64,000 bases of DNA from Desulfovibrio mangrovi (GCF_026230175.1 NZ_CP104208.1:2294001-2358000); one strand, 5' to 3'. Counted from the first letter of the stretch, positions 53,634-62,576 are shown. Made by a program: numbers and translations. Notes: a model not told the origin generated them from the sequence alone.

Positions 53634-53765
53634 TCACAACTTTCCGATCCGCATCGGGCGGAACCACGAACCGTCCGATACGAACAACGCTTCCGGCAAC
53701 ACCCGTGGCGGGATAGCCTGCAACAGACTACCGCCCTCCGGTGGAATCCGCACAAGGAGCACCGA

Positions 53766-54440
53766 ATGGACCTTACCTCACTGTACCTCGCGGCTGACGC
53801 CATTCTCATAGCCCCCTACCGCTGGTTTGCCTCCGCCACGGCCGGAATGTGGGCGGGAACGTCCATTCTCTCCATATGGGCCATCATTGCCGGCGAACTG
53901 GCGCTGACCCTGATCTATCTGACCAACCGCAGCTATTATGCCTCCCTGAACACCAAGATGGTCAAGATGCACAACCTGTCCATCGAGGCCATACAGTGCA
54001 AGGACAAGGAAAGCTTCAAGGCCACGAACAAATGGGCAAACGAGTATTTCGGCAAGATGTTCTTCTCTCACGCCGCGCTCTTCGCCGTATCCATCTGGCC
54101 GCTTCCTTTTGCACTGGGGTGGATGCAAACCCGCTTCGAGGGCATCACCATCCACACGGTGCCGTATTTTGAGACCCCGCTGGGCTATCAATTTGTTATG
54201 CTTACGTGTTATATTCTGCTCCGCCTCGCGTTCAGCAAGGTGCGTGCGCACGTACCACTGCTCAGACGTGTGGACCGTATGCGCAAAGAGGATTCGAATT
54301 CCGCCGGCAAGATGCGTTCATGGGCTGAACTCGGCGCTTCCGCCCAACGTGTCGGCACGGAACGAACTCTGGTGCTTTCGCCCGTCGGCAATACCGTCAT
54401 CGAAACCTCCAGCCCCGCCATTGCCCCCGAAGCATCGTGA
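53766..54440 (+). CDS. Membrane protein of unknown function in the TSUP-B cassette
   Basis: Unrecognised 224-aa protein with three to four hydrophobic helices: about 20-30 to 55 (MWAGTSILSIWAIIAGELAL), about 100-118 (HAALFAVSIWPLPFALGWM) and about 140-155. A charged helical loop lies between the first two (NTKMVKMHNLSIEAIQCKD) and a polar cytoplasmic tail of about 60 residues closes it. It occupies the same place as the 23647 protein in the first cassette but shows no clear similarity. ATG 53766 follows CAAGGAGCACCGA. Confidence 0.75.
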   Translation: MDLTSLYLAADAILIAPYRWFASATAGMWAGTSILSIWAIIAGELALTLIYLTNRSYYASLNTKMVKMHNLSIEAIQCKDKESFKATNKWANEYFGKMFFSHAALFAVSIWPLPFALGWMQTRFEGITIHTVPYFETPLGYQFVMLTCYILLRLAFSKVRAHVPLLRRVDRMRKEDSNSAGKMRSWAELGASAQRVGTERTLVLSPVGNTVIETSSPAIAPEAS

Positions 54441-54479
54441 AAAGAGCGGGAGGAACCGCATAGTTCAACGGAGTACCGC

Positions 54480-55451
54480 ATGAACACACGCCACTTCACG
54501 GCCCTGCTTGTTTTTCTGCTGCTTGCGCTGTTCGGGCTGCAGGGGTGTGGCGAAGATGAACCCGTAGTCTATGTGGACATGACCAAACGGCAGGAAGTGC
54601 GGGTGCCCGAAGCACTGCCCGCCATCACGTATGCCTATCTGCCCCAGTACTCGCACACGGTTTCCTACCGCAGACACAACCCGCTCATCGAATACATAGC
54701 GGCCGAGACGGGGCTTTCCCTCCGGCAGGTGTTTCCGGACACCTTCGAGGAACACCGCAGGATGGTCGAACGCGGAGACATAGACATTTCCTTTTCCAAC
54801 CCCTTCACCTACGTGAGCATTGCCAAGACAGGCGCACGCGCCTTTGCCCGCATTGTGGAACCTTCCGGCAGCACCAACTTCCGTGGGCAGATCATTGCCC
54901 GTACCGACAACTTACTTATCCAGAACCTGCAGGACTGCCGCGGCAAACGCTGGATTGCCGTGGACCCGCTCTCCGCCGGCGGCTACCTTTTTGCGCTGGG
55001 CCACTTTCTTGATCACGGCATACATCCCGAAGATTTTGCGGAAATCGCCTTTGCTCCGGGGCCGGGCGGCAAGCAGGAAAAGGCCGTTCTCGCCGTGTAT
55101 GCCGGAAAGTACGACATCGCCTCCATCCGTGAAGGCACGCTGGACGTGGTGAAGGACAAGATCGATCCCGAACGGCTGCGCATTGTCGCCACCACCCGCG
55201 ACTATCCCGGCTGGGTCTACGCTGCCCGCAAAGGCCTGCCGCAAGAGGTTGTGAAGGCCATCGCCGACGCGCTGTTCAAGCTTTCCATGCAGAAGCCCGA
55301 ACATGCCGCCATTCTTGCCGGTGCAGGCATGAGCCGCATCATTCCCGCCACGGACAGGGATTATGAACCCATCCGCGAACTCGTTGCCAAGACCCGCTTC
55401 AACGAAGCAGCCTATGACGGCAGACAGGACAACGCTGAGGGAGCTCAGTAA
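54480..55451 (+). CDS. PhnD-like phosphate/phosphonate-type binding lipoprotein
   Basis: Periplasmic lipoprotein of 323 aa: signal peptide with lipobox LQGC, then TYAYLPQYSHTVSYRRHNPLIEYIA, the start of a PhnD-type fold, ISFSNPFTYVSIAKTGARAFA, and WIAVDPLSAGGYLFALGHFL. No permease or ATPase follows; instead the stop overlaps the start of a histidine kinase (TAATG), so it is more likely a ligand-sensing subunit for that kinase than a transporter component (inference). Possible ligands are phosphonate, phosphite or other oxyanions. Confidence 0.82.
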   Translation: MNTRHFTALLVFLLLALFGLQGCGEDEPVVYVDMTKRQEVRVPEALPAITYAYLPQYSHTVSYRRHNPLIEYIAAETGLSLRQVFPDTFEEHRRMVERGDIDISFSNPFTYVSIAKTGARAFARIVEPSGSTNFRGQIIARTDNLLIQNLQDCRGKRWIAVDPLSAGGYLFALGHFLDHGIHPEDFAEIAFAPGPGGKQEKAVLAVYAGKYDIASIREGTLDVVKDKIDPERLRIVATTRDYPGWVYAARKGLPQEVVKAIADALFKLSMQKPEHAAILAGAGMSRIIPATDRDYEPIRELVAKTRFNEAAYDGRQDNAEGAQ

Positions 55452-57568
55452 TGTCTCCCATCCACTTTTCCCTTTCGCGGATGCGGTTCCGCAACAAGCT
55501 GAATCTGGGCATCACGCTCATTGTCGTGTTCACATCCATTCTGCTGGCCACATTCGTCACACGCATCTCTGCAGACGCGCTGTTGCAGGAATCCAAGCGG
55601 CGCGGGCAGGTGCTCGCCGGCAACCTTGCCCTGCGGGCCGCAGACCCCATGCTGTCGCTGGACCTGCTGGTCATGAAGAACATGGTGGATGAACTGCTCA
55701 CCGTGGATGAGGACATTGCCTACGCCTTCATTCTGGATGCCCAGAACCGCATTCTCGTGCACAGCTTCAATTACGGTTTTCCTGTTGATCTGCGTCTGGC
55801 CAACCTCGTTCCCTTCGGCGAATCGCGCAGCGTGCGCCTGATAGATACCGGCAAGGACCGCATCTACGACTTCGCCGTCCCCGTAATTGTTGCCGACCAC
55901 ACGGTAGGCACCGTCCGCATCGGCCTCTCGCGCACCAAAGCGCAGGCCGTGGTGCAGGGCCTTATCTTCACCATCTCCGGCCTGACAGGCATCGCCCTGC
56001 TGGTGGGCATTTTCATCTCCACCCAATTTGCACGACGCATCTCCATGCGGCTCGGACAACTGCGCGAGCATGCGGAAGACATGGTACGGGGCAACCTTGA
56101 CCTCAAGACCGGCATACGGCTCTCGCGCAACTGCTGGGAAATCCAGAACTGCACCGGGCAGGGCTGCCCTGCATACGGTGACACTGAGCGCCGCTGCTGG
56201 TACCTTGCCGGAACCATGTGCGCCAACTGCAACCCGGAAGACTATCCCGGCAAGATGGACAATTGCCGCGAGTGCCCCGTGTTCATAGAAAACGCCGGAG
56301 ACGAGATTCAGGAACTCTCGGAAACCTTCGACGTGATGGCGCTTTCATTGCGCAAGCACATAAGCGACCTGCAGGACGCGCAGAAGGATCTGACCCGCCA
56401 GCAGGAGCTGATGCGCACCATTCTTTCCGTCAGCCCCGACCATGTCTCGCTGGTAGACCGCGATCTCAGGTACCTTGCCGTAAACACCGCCTTTGCCAGA
56501 TTTGCAGGCATTGCGGAGCAGGACATCATCGGCATGCCTGAAACCATGGTCTTTACGGAAACGACAGACCCCAAACGCCGCGATGAGACGCTGACCATTC
56601 TCGCCACCGGCAAGCCGGTCAACCGCGAAGCCCTGATCACCTCGTCCAGCGGAACGCGACACTGGTTCCACATCCTGCGCGTTCCCGTGCATGACGAACA
56701 GCAGCGCATCATCGGTGTGCTGACCACAGCCCGCGACATCACGGACCTGAAAAGCTTTCAGGATCAGCTCATCCATTCCCAGAAAATGGAATCCGTGGGC
56801 AAGCTGGCAGGCGGCGTGGCACATGAAATCAACACCCCGCTGGGTATCATTCTCGGCTACGCCCAGCTGTTGCAGGAAGATGTTCCGGCGGACAGCCAGA
56901 TTCATTCCGACCTTGCCATTATCGAAAAGCAGGCCAAGTTCTGCCGCAAGATCGTGGCCGACCTGCTCGGTTTCTCCCGCCAGACCGGCAGCGAGAAGAA
57001 GGAGATGTGCTTCAACAACTCCATCATGGAAGTGGTGCAGCTCATCCGCCACGCCTTCAAACTGGACAACGTGGACATCATCACCGACCTTGACGACAGG
57101 TTCCCCATCATCTTCGGCGATCCGGAAAAGCTGAAACAGGTATGGATCAACCTGCTCTCCAATGCGGCAGAGGCCATGGAGAACGGCGGCGGCATAATCA
57201 AGGTCGTCACGCGGCTGGACGTGCAAAGCTTCACCATCAGCGCCACCTTCATGGACAGCGGCAGCGGCATCCGTCCCGAGGACCGCTCCGCCATCTTCGA
57301 TCCCTTCTTCAGCACCAAACCGGTGGGCAAGGGAACGGGATTGGGCCTGTCGGTCTCCTTCGGCATCATTGAAGACCATCAGGGAACCATCGAAGTAATG
57401 AGCCCGCTGCCCGTGGGCATGATAGACAGGGACATGCTGGAAAAGGTGCCGCACGGCCCCGGAACCGCGTTCATCGTGACCCTGCCGCTGGAATCGTCCG
57501 ACGGTGAGGCCCCCAAGACCTGTCATGATAAAAACCGGCCCGCACAGGCCGAAAACGATACGGAGTAA
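55451..57568 (+). CDS. Sensor histidine kinase with a 2CW-type cysteine cluster
   Basis: Kinase of 705 aa. TM1 at about 14-33, periplasmic Cache-like domain (VDEDIAYAFILDAQNRILVH), TM2 at 172-192, HAMP (MRLGQLREHAEDMVRGNLD), then a cytoplasmic cysteine-rich segment at about 220-280 (NCWEIQNCTGQGCP ... CWYLAGTMCANCNP ... NCRECPVF) of the 2CW type, PAS at 320-433, His box LAGGVAHEINTPLGII near 457, and ATPase to 685 (NLLSNAAEAM, GTGLGLSV). The Cys cluster could hold metal or sense redox. It is coupled to the PhnD-like lipoprotein upstream and the receiver protein 4 bases downstream. Confidence 0.88.
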   Translation: MSPIHFSLSRMRFRNKLNLGITLIVVFTSILLATFVTRISADALLQESKRRGQVLAGNLALRAADPMLSLDLLVMKNMVDELLTVDEDIAYAFILDAQNRILVHSFNYGFPVDLRLANLVPFGESRSVRLIDTGKDRIYDFAVPVIVADHTVGTVRIGLSRTKAQAVVQGLIFTISGLTGIALLVGIFISTQFARRISMRLGQLREHAEDMVRGNLDLKTGIRLSRNCWEIQNCTGQGCPAYGDTERRCWYLAGTMCANCNPEDYPGKMDNCRECPVFIENAGDEIQELSETFDVMALSLRKHISDLQDAQKDLTRQQELMRTILSVSPDHVSLVDRDLRYLAVNTAFARFAGIAEQDIIGMPETMVFTETTDPKRRDETLTILATGKPVNREALITSSSGTRHWFHILRVPVHDEQQRIIGVLTTARDITDLKSFQDQLIHSQKMESVGKLAGGVAHEINTPLGIILGYAQLLQEDVPADSQIHSDLAIIEKQAKFCRKIVADLLGFSRQTGSEKKEMCFNNSIMEVVQLIRHAFKLDNVDIITDLDDRFPIIFGDPEKLKQVWINLLSNAAEAMENGGGIIKVVTRLDVQSFTISATFMDSGSGIRPEDRSAIFDPFFSTKPVGKGTGLGLSVSFGIIEDHQGTIEVMSPLPVGMIDRDMLEKVPHGPGTAFIVTLPLESSDGEAPKTCHDKNRPAQAENDTE

Positions 57569-57571
57569 CCC

Positions 57572-57931
57572 ATGGCCTCCATAATGGTACTCGACGACGT
57601 CATTGACGCCGGTGTGCTGATCAAGCGCATTCTCGAACGCAAGGGGCATGCTGTTTCCGTCTTCACAGACGAGGACGAAGCCATTAACCATGCTGCTTCC
57701 GCCAAGCCCGACCTTGCCATTCTGGATATCAAGCTGCGCAAGATGACCGGCGTGCAGGTGCTGGACGAACTCAAAAAACGCTGCCCCGACATCCGCGTCA
57801 TCATGCTGACCGGCTACCCCACTCTGGAAACGGCACGGGAATCCCTGCGCCTTGGAGCCAACGAATACTGCGTGAAGCCCATTGACAAAGACGAGCTGGA
57901 AGGCAAGGTGGACGAGGTGCTGGGGCTCTGA
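57572..57931 (+). CDS. Single-domain response regulator
   Basis: Receiver-only protein (119 aa): IMVLDDVID, phospho-acceptor in LAILDIKLRKMTGVQV, Thr in IMLTGYPT and Lys in YCVKPID. Three bases after the kinase stop, so it is the probable partner. No output domain; the phosphotransferase encoded next is a conceivable interaction partner. Confidence 0.87.
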   Translation: MASIMVLDDVIDAGVLIKRILERKGHAVSVFTDEDEAINHAASAKPDLAILDIKLRKMTGVQVLDELKKRCPDIRVIMLTGYPTLETARESLRLGANEYCVKPIDKDELEGKVDEVLGL

Positions 57932-58014
57932 TCGGGCGGACAACGCAAGGCCCGGGCTCTTTTCATCGTATTCCACGCCACAGTTGCAAAACCGATATTC
58001 CTCAAGGGAACGGC

Positions 58015-60489
58015 ATGTCTTTCCGTGAACTCTTTCTGCATTGGACCTATCAGGCATTTGCCCCGGGTACCCTGCTGCGCAACAAGTACAACGCCTTCAA
58101 GGAGCTGCTGCACCTTGATGACCAGTGCCTTGAGCGCATAGCCGATCTCGAGGAGATCCATTACGGTCGCGAACAGGCAGACTGGGCCCGCGTCACATGG
58201 CTATGCGAGGAACTGGGCACCACGCTGCGCAACCTTATCGAGCAGCTGCAGTCCATGGGCCCGACCCGCTACATGGATCTGCTGGACTATTTTTCCAAGA
58301 TCAATTTCTACGTCCGCATGGCTGTCTCCGTTCCGGATGCCGAAATCGTTCCCCCCTTCGTCTTTCCTCTGTCAGAAGCCATGCAGCACGCAAGTCAGGC
58401 GGGCGGCAAGGCGCTGCATCTAGCACAGATCGCACATGCCACTGACCTGCCGCTGCCTCCGGCCATGGTGGTTTCCGCCAGCGCCTTTCACTATTTCATA
58501 GAGGCAAACGAACTACGCCCGCTGCTGGATGAACGACTGCGTAAGGTACGCCTCACCGACCCTGCGGAACTCGCCGCCCTTGCGGATGAAATGCAGCAGC
58601 TCATCCACGAAGCGGATATGCCCGACCCCATCGCCAACGAGATTGAAATCGCCGCGTTGGAACTGGGCTCCGGCGGCAAACCGCTGGCCGTGCGTTCCAG
58701 TGCGGTTGCCGAAGACGGCGAAGCGTCCTTTGCGGGCCAGTATGCCTCCATGCTCAACGTGCAGGCCACCAGCATCATGGAAGCATGGAAAGAGGTCGTT
58801 GCCTCCAAATACACGCCGCGCGCCATTGCCTACCGCATCATGCACGGGCTGGCTGATTCCGAAACTCCCATGGCGGTGCTGATCATGCCCATGATCGAAC
58901 CTGCCTGCGCAGGCGTGGTCTACACCCGCGATCCCGAGATGCATGCCAACCTGCCGGTACCGGACAGGGAGCACGGAGCCCTTGCCGTGTTCGCTGTGGA
59001 AGGACTCGGTCAGGCGTTGGTGGACGGCAGCGCCACGCCGCACACGGCCCTGCTTTCCAGACGCCCCAGCCACAGACTTATCGATAAGCCTGCGAATTTT
59101 CCCGTCCCCACGCCCACCCTCAAGCGGCTTGCGGAACATGCCATGCAGCTTGAAGACCTGTTCGGCTCCCCGCAGGACGTGGAGTGGGCCATGGACAACC
59201 GCAACCGCCTGCACATTCTGCAAAGCCGCCCCATTCAGGCGGACACCACGGCGGAAGCCATGCTGCACCATGCGCCGCCGGACCTGCCCGTGCTGCTGAC
59301 CGCTACGCCAGCGGGTGCTTCGTCTGTCGCCGCAGGCAGAACCACCATCATCCCACAATGCAGCGACATACAAGATATGCCGCGCGGCTCGGTGCTGGTG
59401 ACCCGCAATCTCGGCCCAGCCCTGTCCCGCGTCATCGACAGGGTTGCCGCCGTCATCGCCCTCAAGGGCAGCAGGGCCAGCCACTTCGCCTCGGTAGCCC
59501 GCGAATTCGGCGTGCCCGTTCTGGTGGATGCTGAAGGCTGCTTCGAAACGCTTGAAGACAACGCCATTGTCACCGTGGACGGCATTGCAGGCAGCGTTCA
59601 TGCCGGACGTCCGGATTTCCTGCCGGAAAAACCGCCGGTCATGCATCGCCAGCTGGGCGCCATGCGCCGTCTGGGCATGGCCATGCCCCGCATTGCCAAG
59701 CTCAACCTGACCGATCCCATGGCGGACAACTTTGCACCGGAATTCTGCCGCTCCATGCACGACCTTGTCCGTTTTGCACATGAACGCGGCGTGGAAGAAA
59801 TGTTCACCCTTGTCGGCCGTTCCGGCCGGGGCCTTTCCGGCGCGCGCAAGCTGAAGACGGACATTCCCATCTCCCTGTACCTGCTGAATCTTGAAGACGG
59901 CCTGTTCCATTCCGCCGCAGGCAAACCGGACGTCACACCGGACGACATCCGCTCCGTGCCCATGTGGGCACTATGGTTCGGTCTCTCCTGCGACCGGGTG
60001 CAGTGGCCCACCAACCTCAAACATGTGGACTGGAACGAGCTGGACCGCGTGAGCGCGGGCATCATCAGTCCGGATTCGCCCCAACTGGCCAGCTATGCCG
60101 TGCTCTCGCAGACCTATCTGCACATGATGGTGCGCTTCGGCTATCACTTCTCGGTCATCGACACCCTGTGCGGACCGGAAGGCAGGCAGAACTACATCAA
60201 ATTCCGCTTCAAGGGAGGCGGCGGCAGACCGGAACAGCGCATTCTGCGGCTGCAGTTCATCGAGCGCATCCTTACCCGCTTCGGCTTCTTCGTCACCACG
60301 CGCGGCGACCTGCTGGACGCGCGCCATCCGCATGAGGTCGATTCCGAGATTCAGAAACGGCTCGCCATGCTGGGCCTGCTGCTTGCCCGCACCCGCATGA
60401 TGGACATGGGCCTCACCCGCTATGAACAGATTGACGAAGCGGAACAGGCGTTCCTGCAGGATCTGGACGCACTGGAGGGACGAGACTAG
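58015..60489 (+). CDS. PEP-synthase-like ATP-grasp/phosphohistidine protein, copy B
   Basis: Protein of 824 aa, paralogous to the one at 24369. Helical N-terminal part (1-115), ATP-grasp at about 120-415 with GGKALHLAQI, VRSSAVAEDGEASFAGQY and QDVEWAMD/LQSRPI, phosphohistidine domain with H490 in SRASHFASVAREFGVP, then the same non-TIM-barrel C-terminal region (LNLTDP; SMHDLVRFAHERGVEEMF; MMVRFGYHFSVIDTL; FRFKGGGG). As in copy A, no PEP-binding barrel is present. Acceptor unknown. It is followed two bases later by a phosphatase-YkgJ fusion, a possible antagonist. Confidence 0.82.
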   Translation: MSFRELFLHWTYQAFAPGTLLRNKYNAFKELLHLDDQCLERIADLEEIHYGREQADWARVTWLCEELGTTLRNLIEQLQSMGPTRYMDLLDYFSKINFYVRMAVSVPDAEIVPPFVFPLSEAMQHASQAGGKALHLAQIAHATDLPLPPAMVVSASAFHYFIEANELRPLLDERLRKVRLTDPAELAALADEMQQLIHEADMPDPIANEIEIAALELGSGGKPLAVRSSAVAEDGEASFAGQYASMLNVQATSIMEAWKEVVASKYTPRAIAYRIMHGLADSETPMAVLIMPMIEPACAGVVYTRDPEMHANLPVPDREHGALAVFAVEGLGQALVDGSATPHTALLSRRPSHRLIDKPANFPVPTPTLKRLAEHAMQLEDLFGSPQDVEWAMDNRNRLHILQSRPIQADTTAEAMLHHAPPDLPVLLTATPAGASSVAAGRTTIIPQCSDIQDMPRGSVLVTRNLGPALSRVIDRVAAVIALKGSRASHFASVAREFGVPVLVDAEGCFETLEDNAIVTVDGIAGSVHAGRPDFLPEKPPVMHRQLGAMRRLGMAMPRIAKLNLTDPMADNFAPEFCRSMHDLVRFAHERGVEEMFTLVGRSGRGLSGARKLKTDIPISLYLLNLEDGLFHSAAGKPDVTPDDIRSVPMWALWFGLSCDRVQWPTNLKHVDWNELDRVSAGIISPDSPQLASYAVLSQTYLHMMVRFGYHFSVIDTLCGPEGRQNYIKFRFKGGGGRPEQRILRLQFIERILTRFGFFVTTRGDLLDARHPHEVDSEIQKRLAMLGLLLARTRMMDMGLTRYEQIDEAEQAFLQDLDALEGRD

Positions 60490-60491
60490 CC

Positions 60492-61733
60492 ATGGCGGAT
60501 GCACCGGAACGGCCAAACGGCACAGCAACGAGCCTGCTCCAACGGCTGGGCTGCACCGTCAGGCGCTGCCTTACGGACTTCATGCGCGCCGAGCCGCCTT
60601 CCGCCGCACCGCCGCCGCACCCGCTGTTTCCGGTACACTGGGTCACGGCCCACCTCGGCGCAGGTCCCGCACCCCACCAGCGAGCCCACCTGAAGGCCCT
60701 GCGGGAACAGGGCATCCAGTGCATCCTCAATCTCTGCGATGAACTGGCCGAACTGGCTCACATAGAGCGGGAATTCGGGTTCGAGGTCTACCATATGCCG
60801 GTCATCGACGAAGAAGCGCCGGAGCTTGAGGCGCTGGACCTTGCGCTGGAATGGATGGACGAAGCCCTGTTTCTGGGCAAAACGGTCTACGTGCACTGTC
60901 GTCACGGCATTGGCAGAACCGGCACTGTGCTGAACGCATACCTGCTCCGCAAAGGTATGGGACAGCAACTGGCAACCCGCACCCTCAAGCGGCTGCGATC
61001 CCAGCCCGCTAACTATGATCAGTGGCGCACGGTCAGACGATACGGCAAGCAGAACCCGCCGCTCATGGTGCGCGAGCCTTCTCTCGAATTCGGCAAGACC
61101 GTGGATCTGGCCCCCTTCATCGGCAATTATCTGGGGCTGGAAGCGCAGATGGAAAAGGAACTGGAAGCCCTGCCGCCCGTTCCCCGCTGCGGGCGTGACC
61201 ACGGCCTCTGCTGCAGTTCTCCCGTTTCCCTCACGCTCATTGAGGCACTCGTACTCAGCAGCCGCATCAACACCCTCATTCCCGGTGCAGAACGGGCGGA
61301 AATCATCCGCCGCGCCGTGGAAGCATCGCGCAAGGAACGCGAAGCACGAAAGGGGCTGCAGGGAGACTACTGCCTCTCAGCCGCCGACACCCTCTGCCCC
61401 CTCAACAGGACAAATCCCGTCTGTGCTCCCGCTTCGGAAGCCGATCCCACCATCGTTTGCGAAGATTTGTGCATCCTCTACACCTACCGCCCGCTCAAAT
61501 GCCGCCTATTCGGCCTGAGTGAGGAACAGAGCGGGGGCCTGTGGCAAGGTACCCTCATCGAGCCTCTCAAGGAACTCTCCGCACAGGTATTCCTTACCCT
61601 GTCCGGCTCCATGCCTCCGGATGACGCCCTGCGCTTTCCGCTGCCGGAGGTACTTTCCGGCAAATACGTACAGACCGTGTTCCGCCTCATGCTCGAAGCC
61701 TCTGCACCGACACCGGATTCCGCTGCCGATTGA
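60492..61733 (+). CDS. Dual-specificity-type phosphatase fused to a YkgJ-like cysteine cluster domain
   Basis: Protein of 413 aa. N-terminal half (about 45-180) is a tyrosine/dual-specificity phosphatase: YVHCRHGIGRTGTVLNAYLL gives the HCx5R loop with catalytic C136 and R142, and MPVIDEEAPELEAL supplies the general-acid region. The C-terminal half (about 230-370) has the YkgJ/CxxCxxxxCC pattern: CGRDHGLCCSS, CPLN, CEDLCILYTYRPLKCRLFG, where clustered Cys probably bind zinc or Fe-S. Starts 2 bases after the phosphotransferase, so the two are co-expressed. Confidence 0.83.
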   Translation: MADAPERPNGTATSLLQRLGCTVRRCLTDFMRAEPPSAAPPPHPLFPVHWVTAHLGAGPAPHQRAHLKALREQGIQCILNLCDELAELAHIEREFGFEVYHMPVIDEEAPELEALDLALEWMDEALFLGKTVYVHCRHGIGRTGTVLNAYLLRKGMGQQLATRTLKRLRSQPANYDQWRTVRRYGKQNPPLMVREPSLEFGKTVDLAPFIGNYLGLEAQMEKELEALPPVPRCGRDHGLCCSSPVSLTLIEALVLSSRINTLIPGAERAEIIRRAVEASRKEREARKGLQGDYCLSAADTLCPLNRTNPVCAPASEADPTIVCEDLCILYTYRPLKCRLFGLSEEQSGGLWQGTLIEPLKELSAQVFLTLSGSMPPDDALRFPLPEVLSGKYVQTVFRLMLEASAPTPDSAAD

Positions 61734-61770
61734 CCGTCGCCGCAATCCCCCTTCCGCCTCTGCCGAAATC

Positions 61771-61779
61771 TGCTATACT
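61771..61779 (+). promoter_or_regulatory. Extended -10 promoter of the DUF4197 gene
   Basis: TGC-TATACT is an extended -10 element about 33 bases before ATG 61812; no good -35 is needed. Expected start of transcription near 61786. Confidence 0.45.
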
Positions 61780-61811
61780 GTCCGCAATTCATGCATTCAG
61801 GAGGTATCCCA

Positions 61812-62576
61812 ATGCAATTCGATCCCCGCAACTACCCGGCATTACTGGCCGCCATATTTCTTCTCGTGCTTTCCAGCGTCACCCCCATCCGGGCTGGCCT
61901 GCTGGATGCCGTAAAGGAACAGGTGCTCTCCGGCAGCACCAGCACAACCACGTCGTCCCCCCTTACGGACAGTGAGGTCATCAAGGGGCTCAAGGAGGCG
62001 TTACGTAAAACCGTGGACAATTCCGTGTCCATGCTGGGCAGGGACGGCGGCTTCCTGAACACGCCCTCCGTCCGCATTCCCATGCCGGACTCGCTCCGGA
62101 CCGCAGAACAGGCGGCACGCGCTCTGGGGCAAAACCAGCTGGCCGACGAGTTCATAGCCACCATGAACCACGCTGCGGAACAGGCCACCAAGGAAACGGC
62201 CTCCATCTTCTTCAATGCCATCTCTACCATGAGCTTTGAAGATGCCCGGGCCATTCTCAACGGGCCTGACGATGCGGCAACGGCCTTCTTCCGCAAGACA
62301 AGCACCGGCGACCTCACTACGCGTATCCGCCCCATCGTGGAGAAAGCCACCGAAGCCACCAACGTAACCGCCTCATACAAAAAGTTCACGGGAACCGTTT
62401 CCCAGCTCAACCCTCTGCTCCGGACCGGCTCCGCCGACCTTGACGGCTACGTCACCGACAAGACCGTCGACGGCATCTTCACCATCATGGCACAGGAGGA
62501 AGCCGAGATCAGAGCGAATCCCGCAGCCCGGACAAGCGACATTCTGAAAAAGGTTTTCGGTAGCGTCGCAAGGTAA
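61812..62576 (+). CDS. DUF4197 family protein
   Basis: Secreted or periplasmic protein of 254 aa with signal peptide (ALLAAIFLLVLSSVTPIRA), then the DUF4197 pattern: LLDAVKEQVL, LTDSEVIKGLKEALRKTVDNSVSML, DGGFLNTPSVRIPMP near residue 80, SMSFEDARAILNGPDDAATAFF and VTDKTVDGIFTIMAQEEAEIRANP near the end. Function of the family is not established. ATG 61812 has an AGGAGG site (61799-61804); the earlier in-frame ATG at 61791 is less likely. Own promoter suggested. Confidence 0.87.
   Translation: MQFDPRNYPALLAAIFLLVLSSVTPIRAGLLDAVKEQVLSGSTSTTTSSPLTDSEVIKGLKEALRKTVDNSVSMLGRDGGFLNTPSVRIPMPDSLRTAEQAARALGQNQLADEFIATMNHAAEQATKETASIFFNAISTMSFEDARAILNGPDDAATAFFRKTSTGDLTTRIRPIVEKATEATNVTASYKKFTGTVSQLNPLLRTGSADLDGYVTDKTVDGIFTIMAQEEAEIRANPAARTSDILKKVFGSVAR

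Noticed and set aside
56345-58057. 570-codon minus-strand frame across kinase and regulator genes
   Set aside because: Spans two well-supported plus-strand genes and shows no domain.
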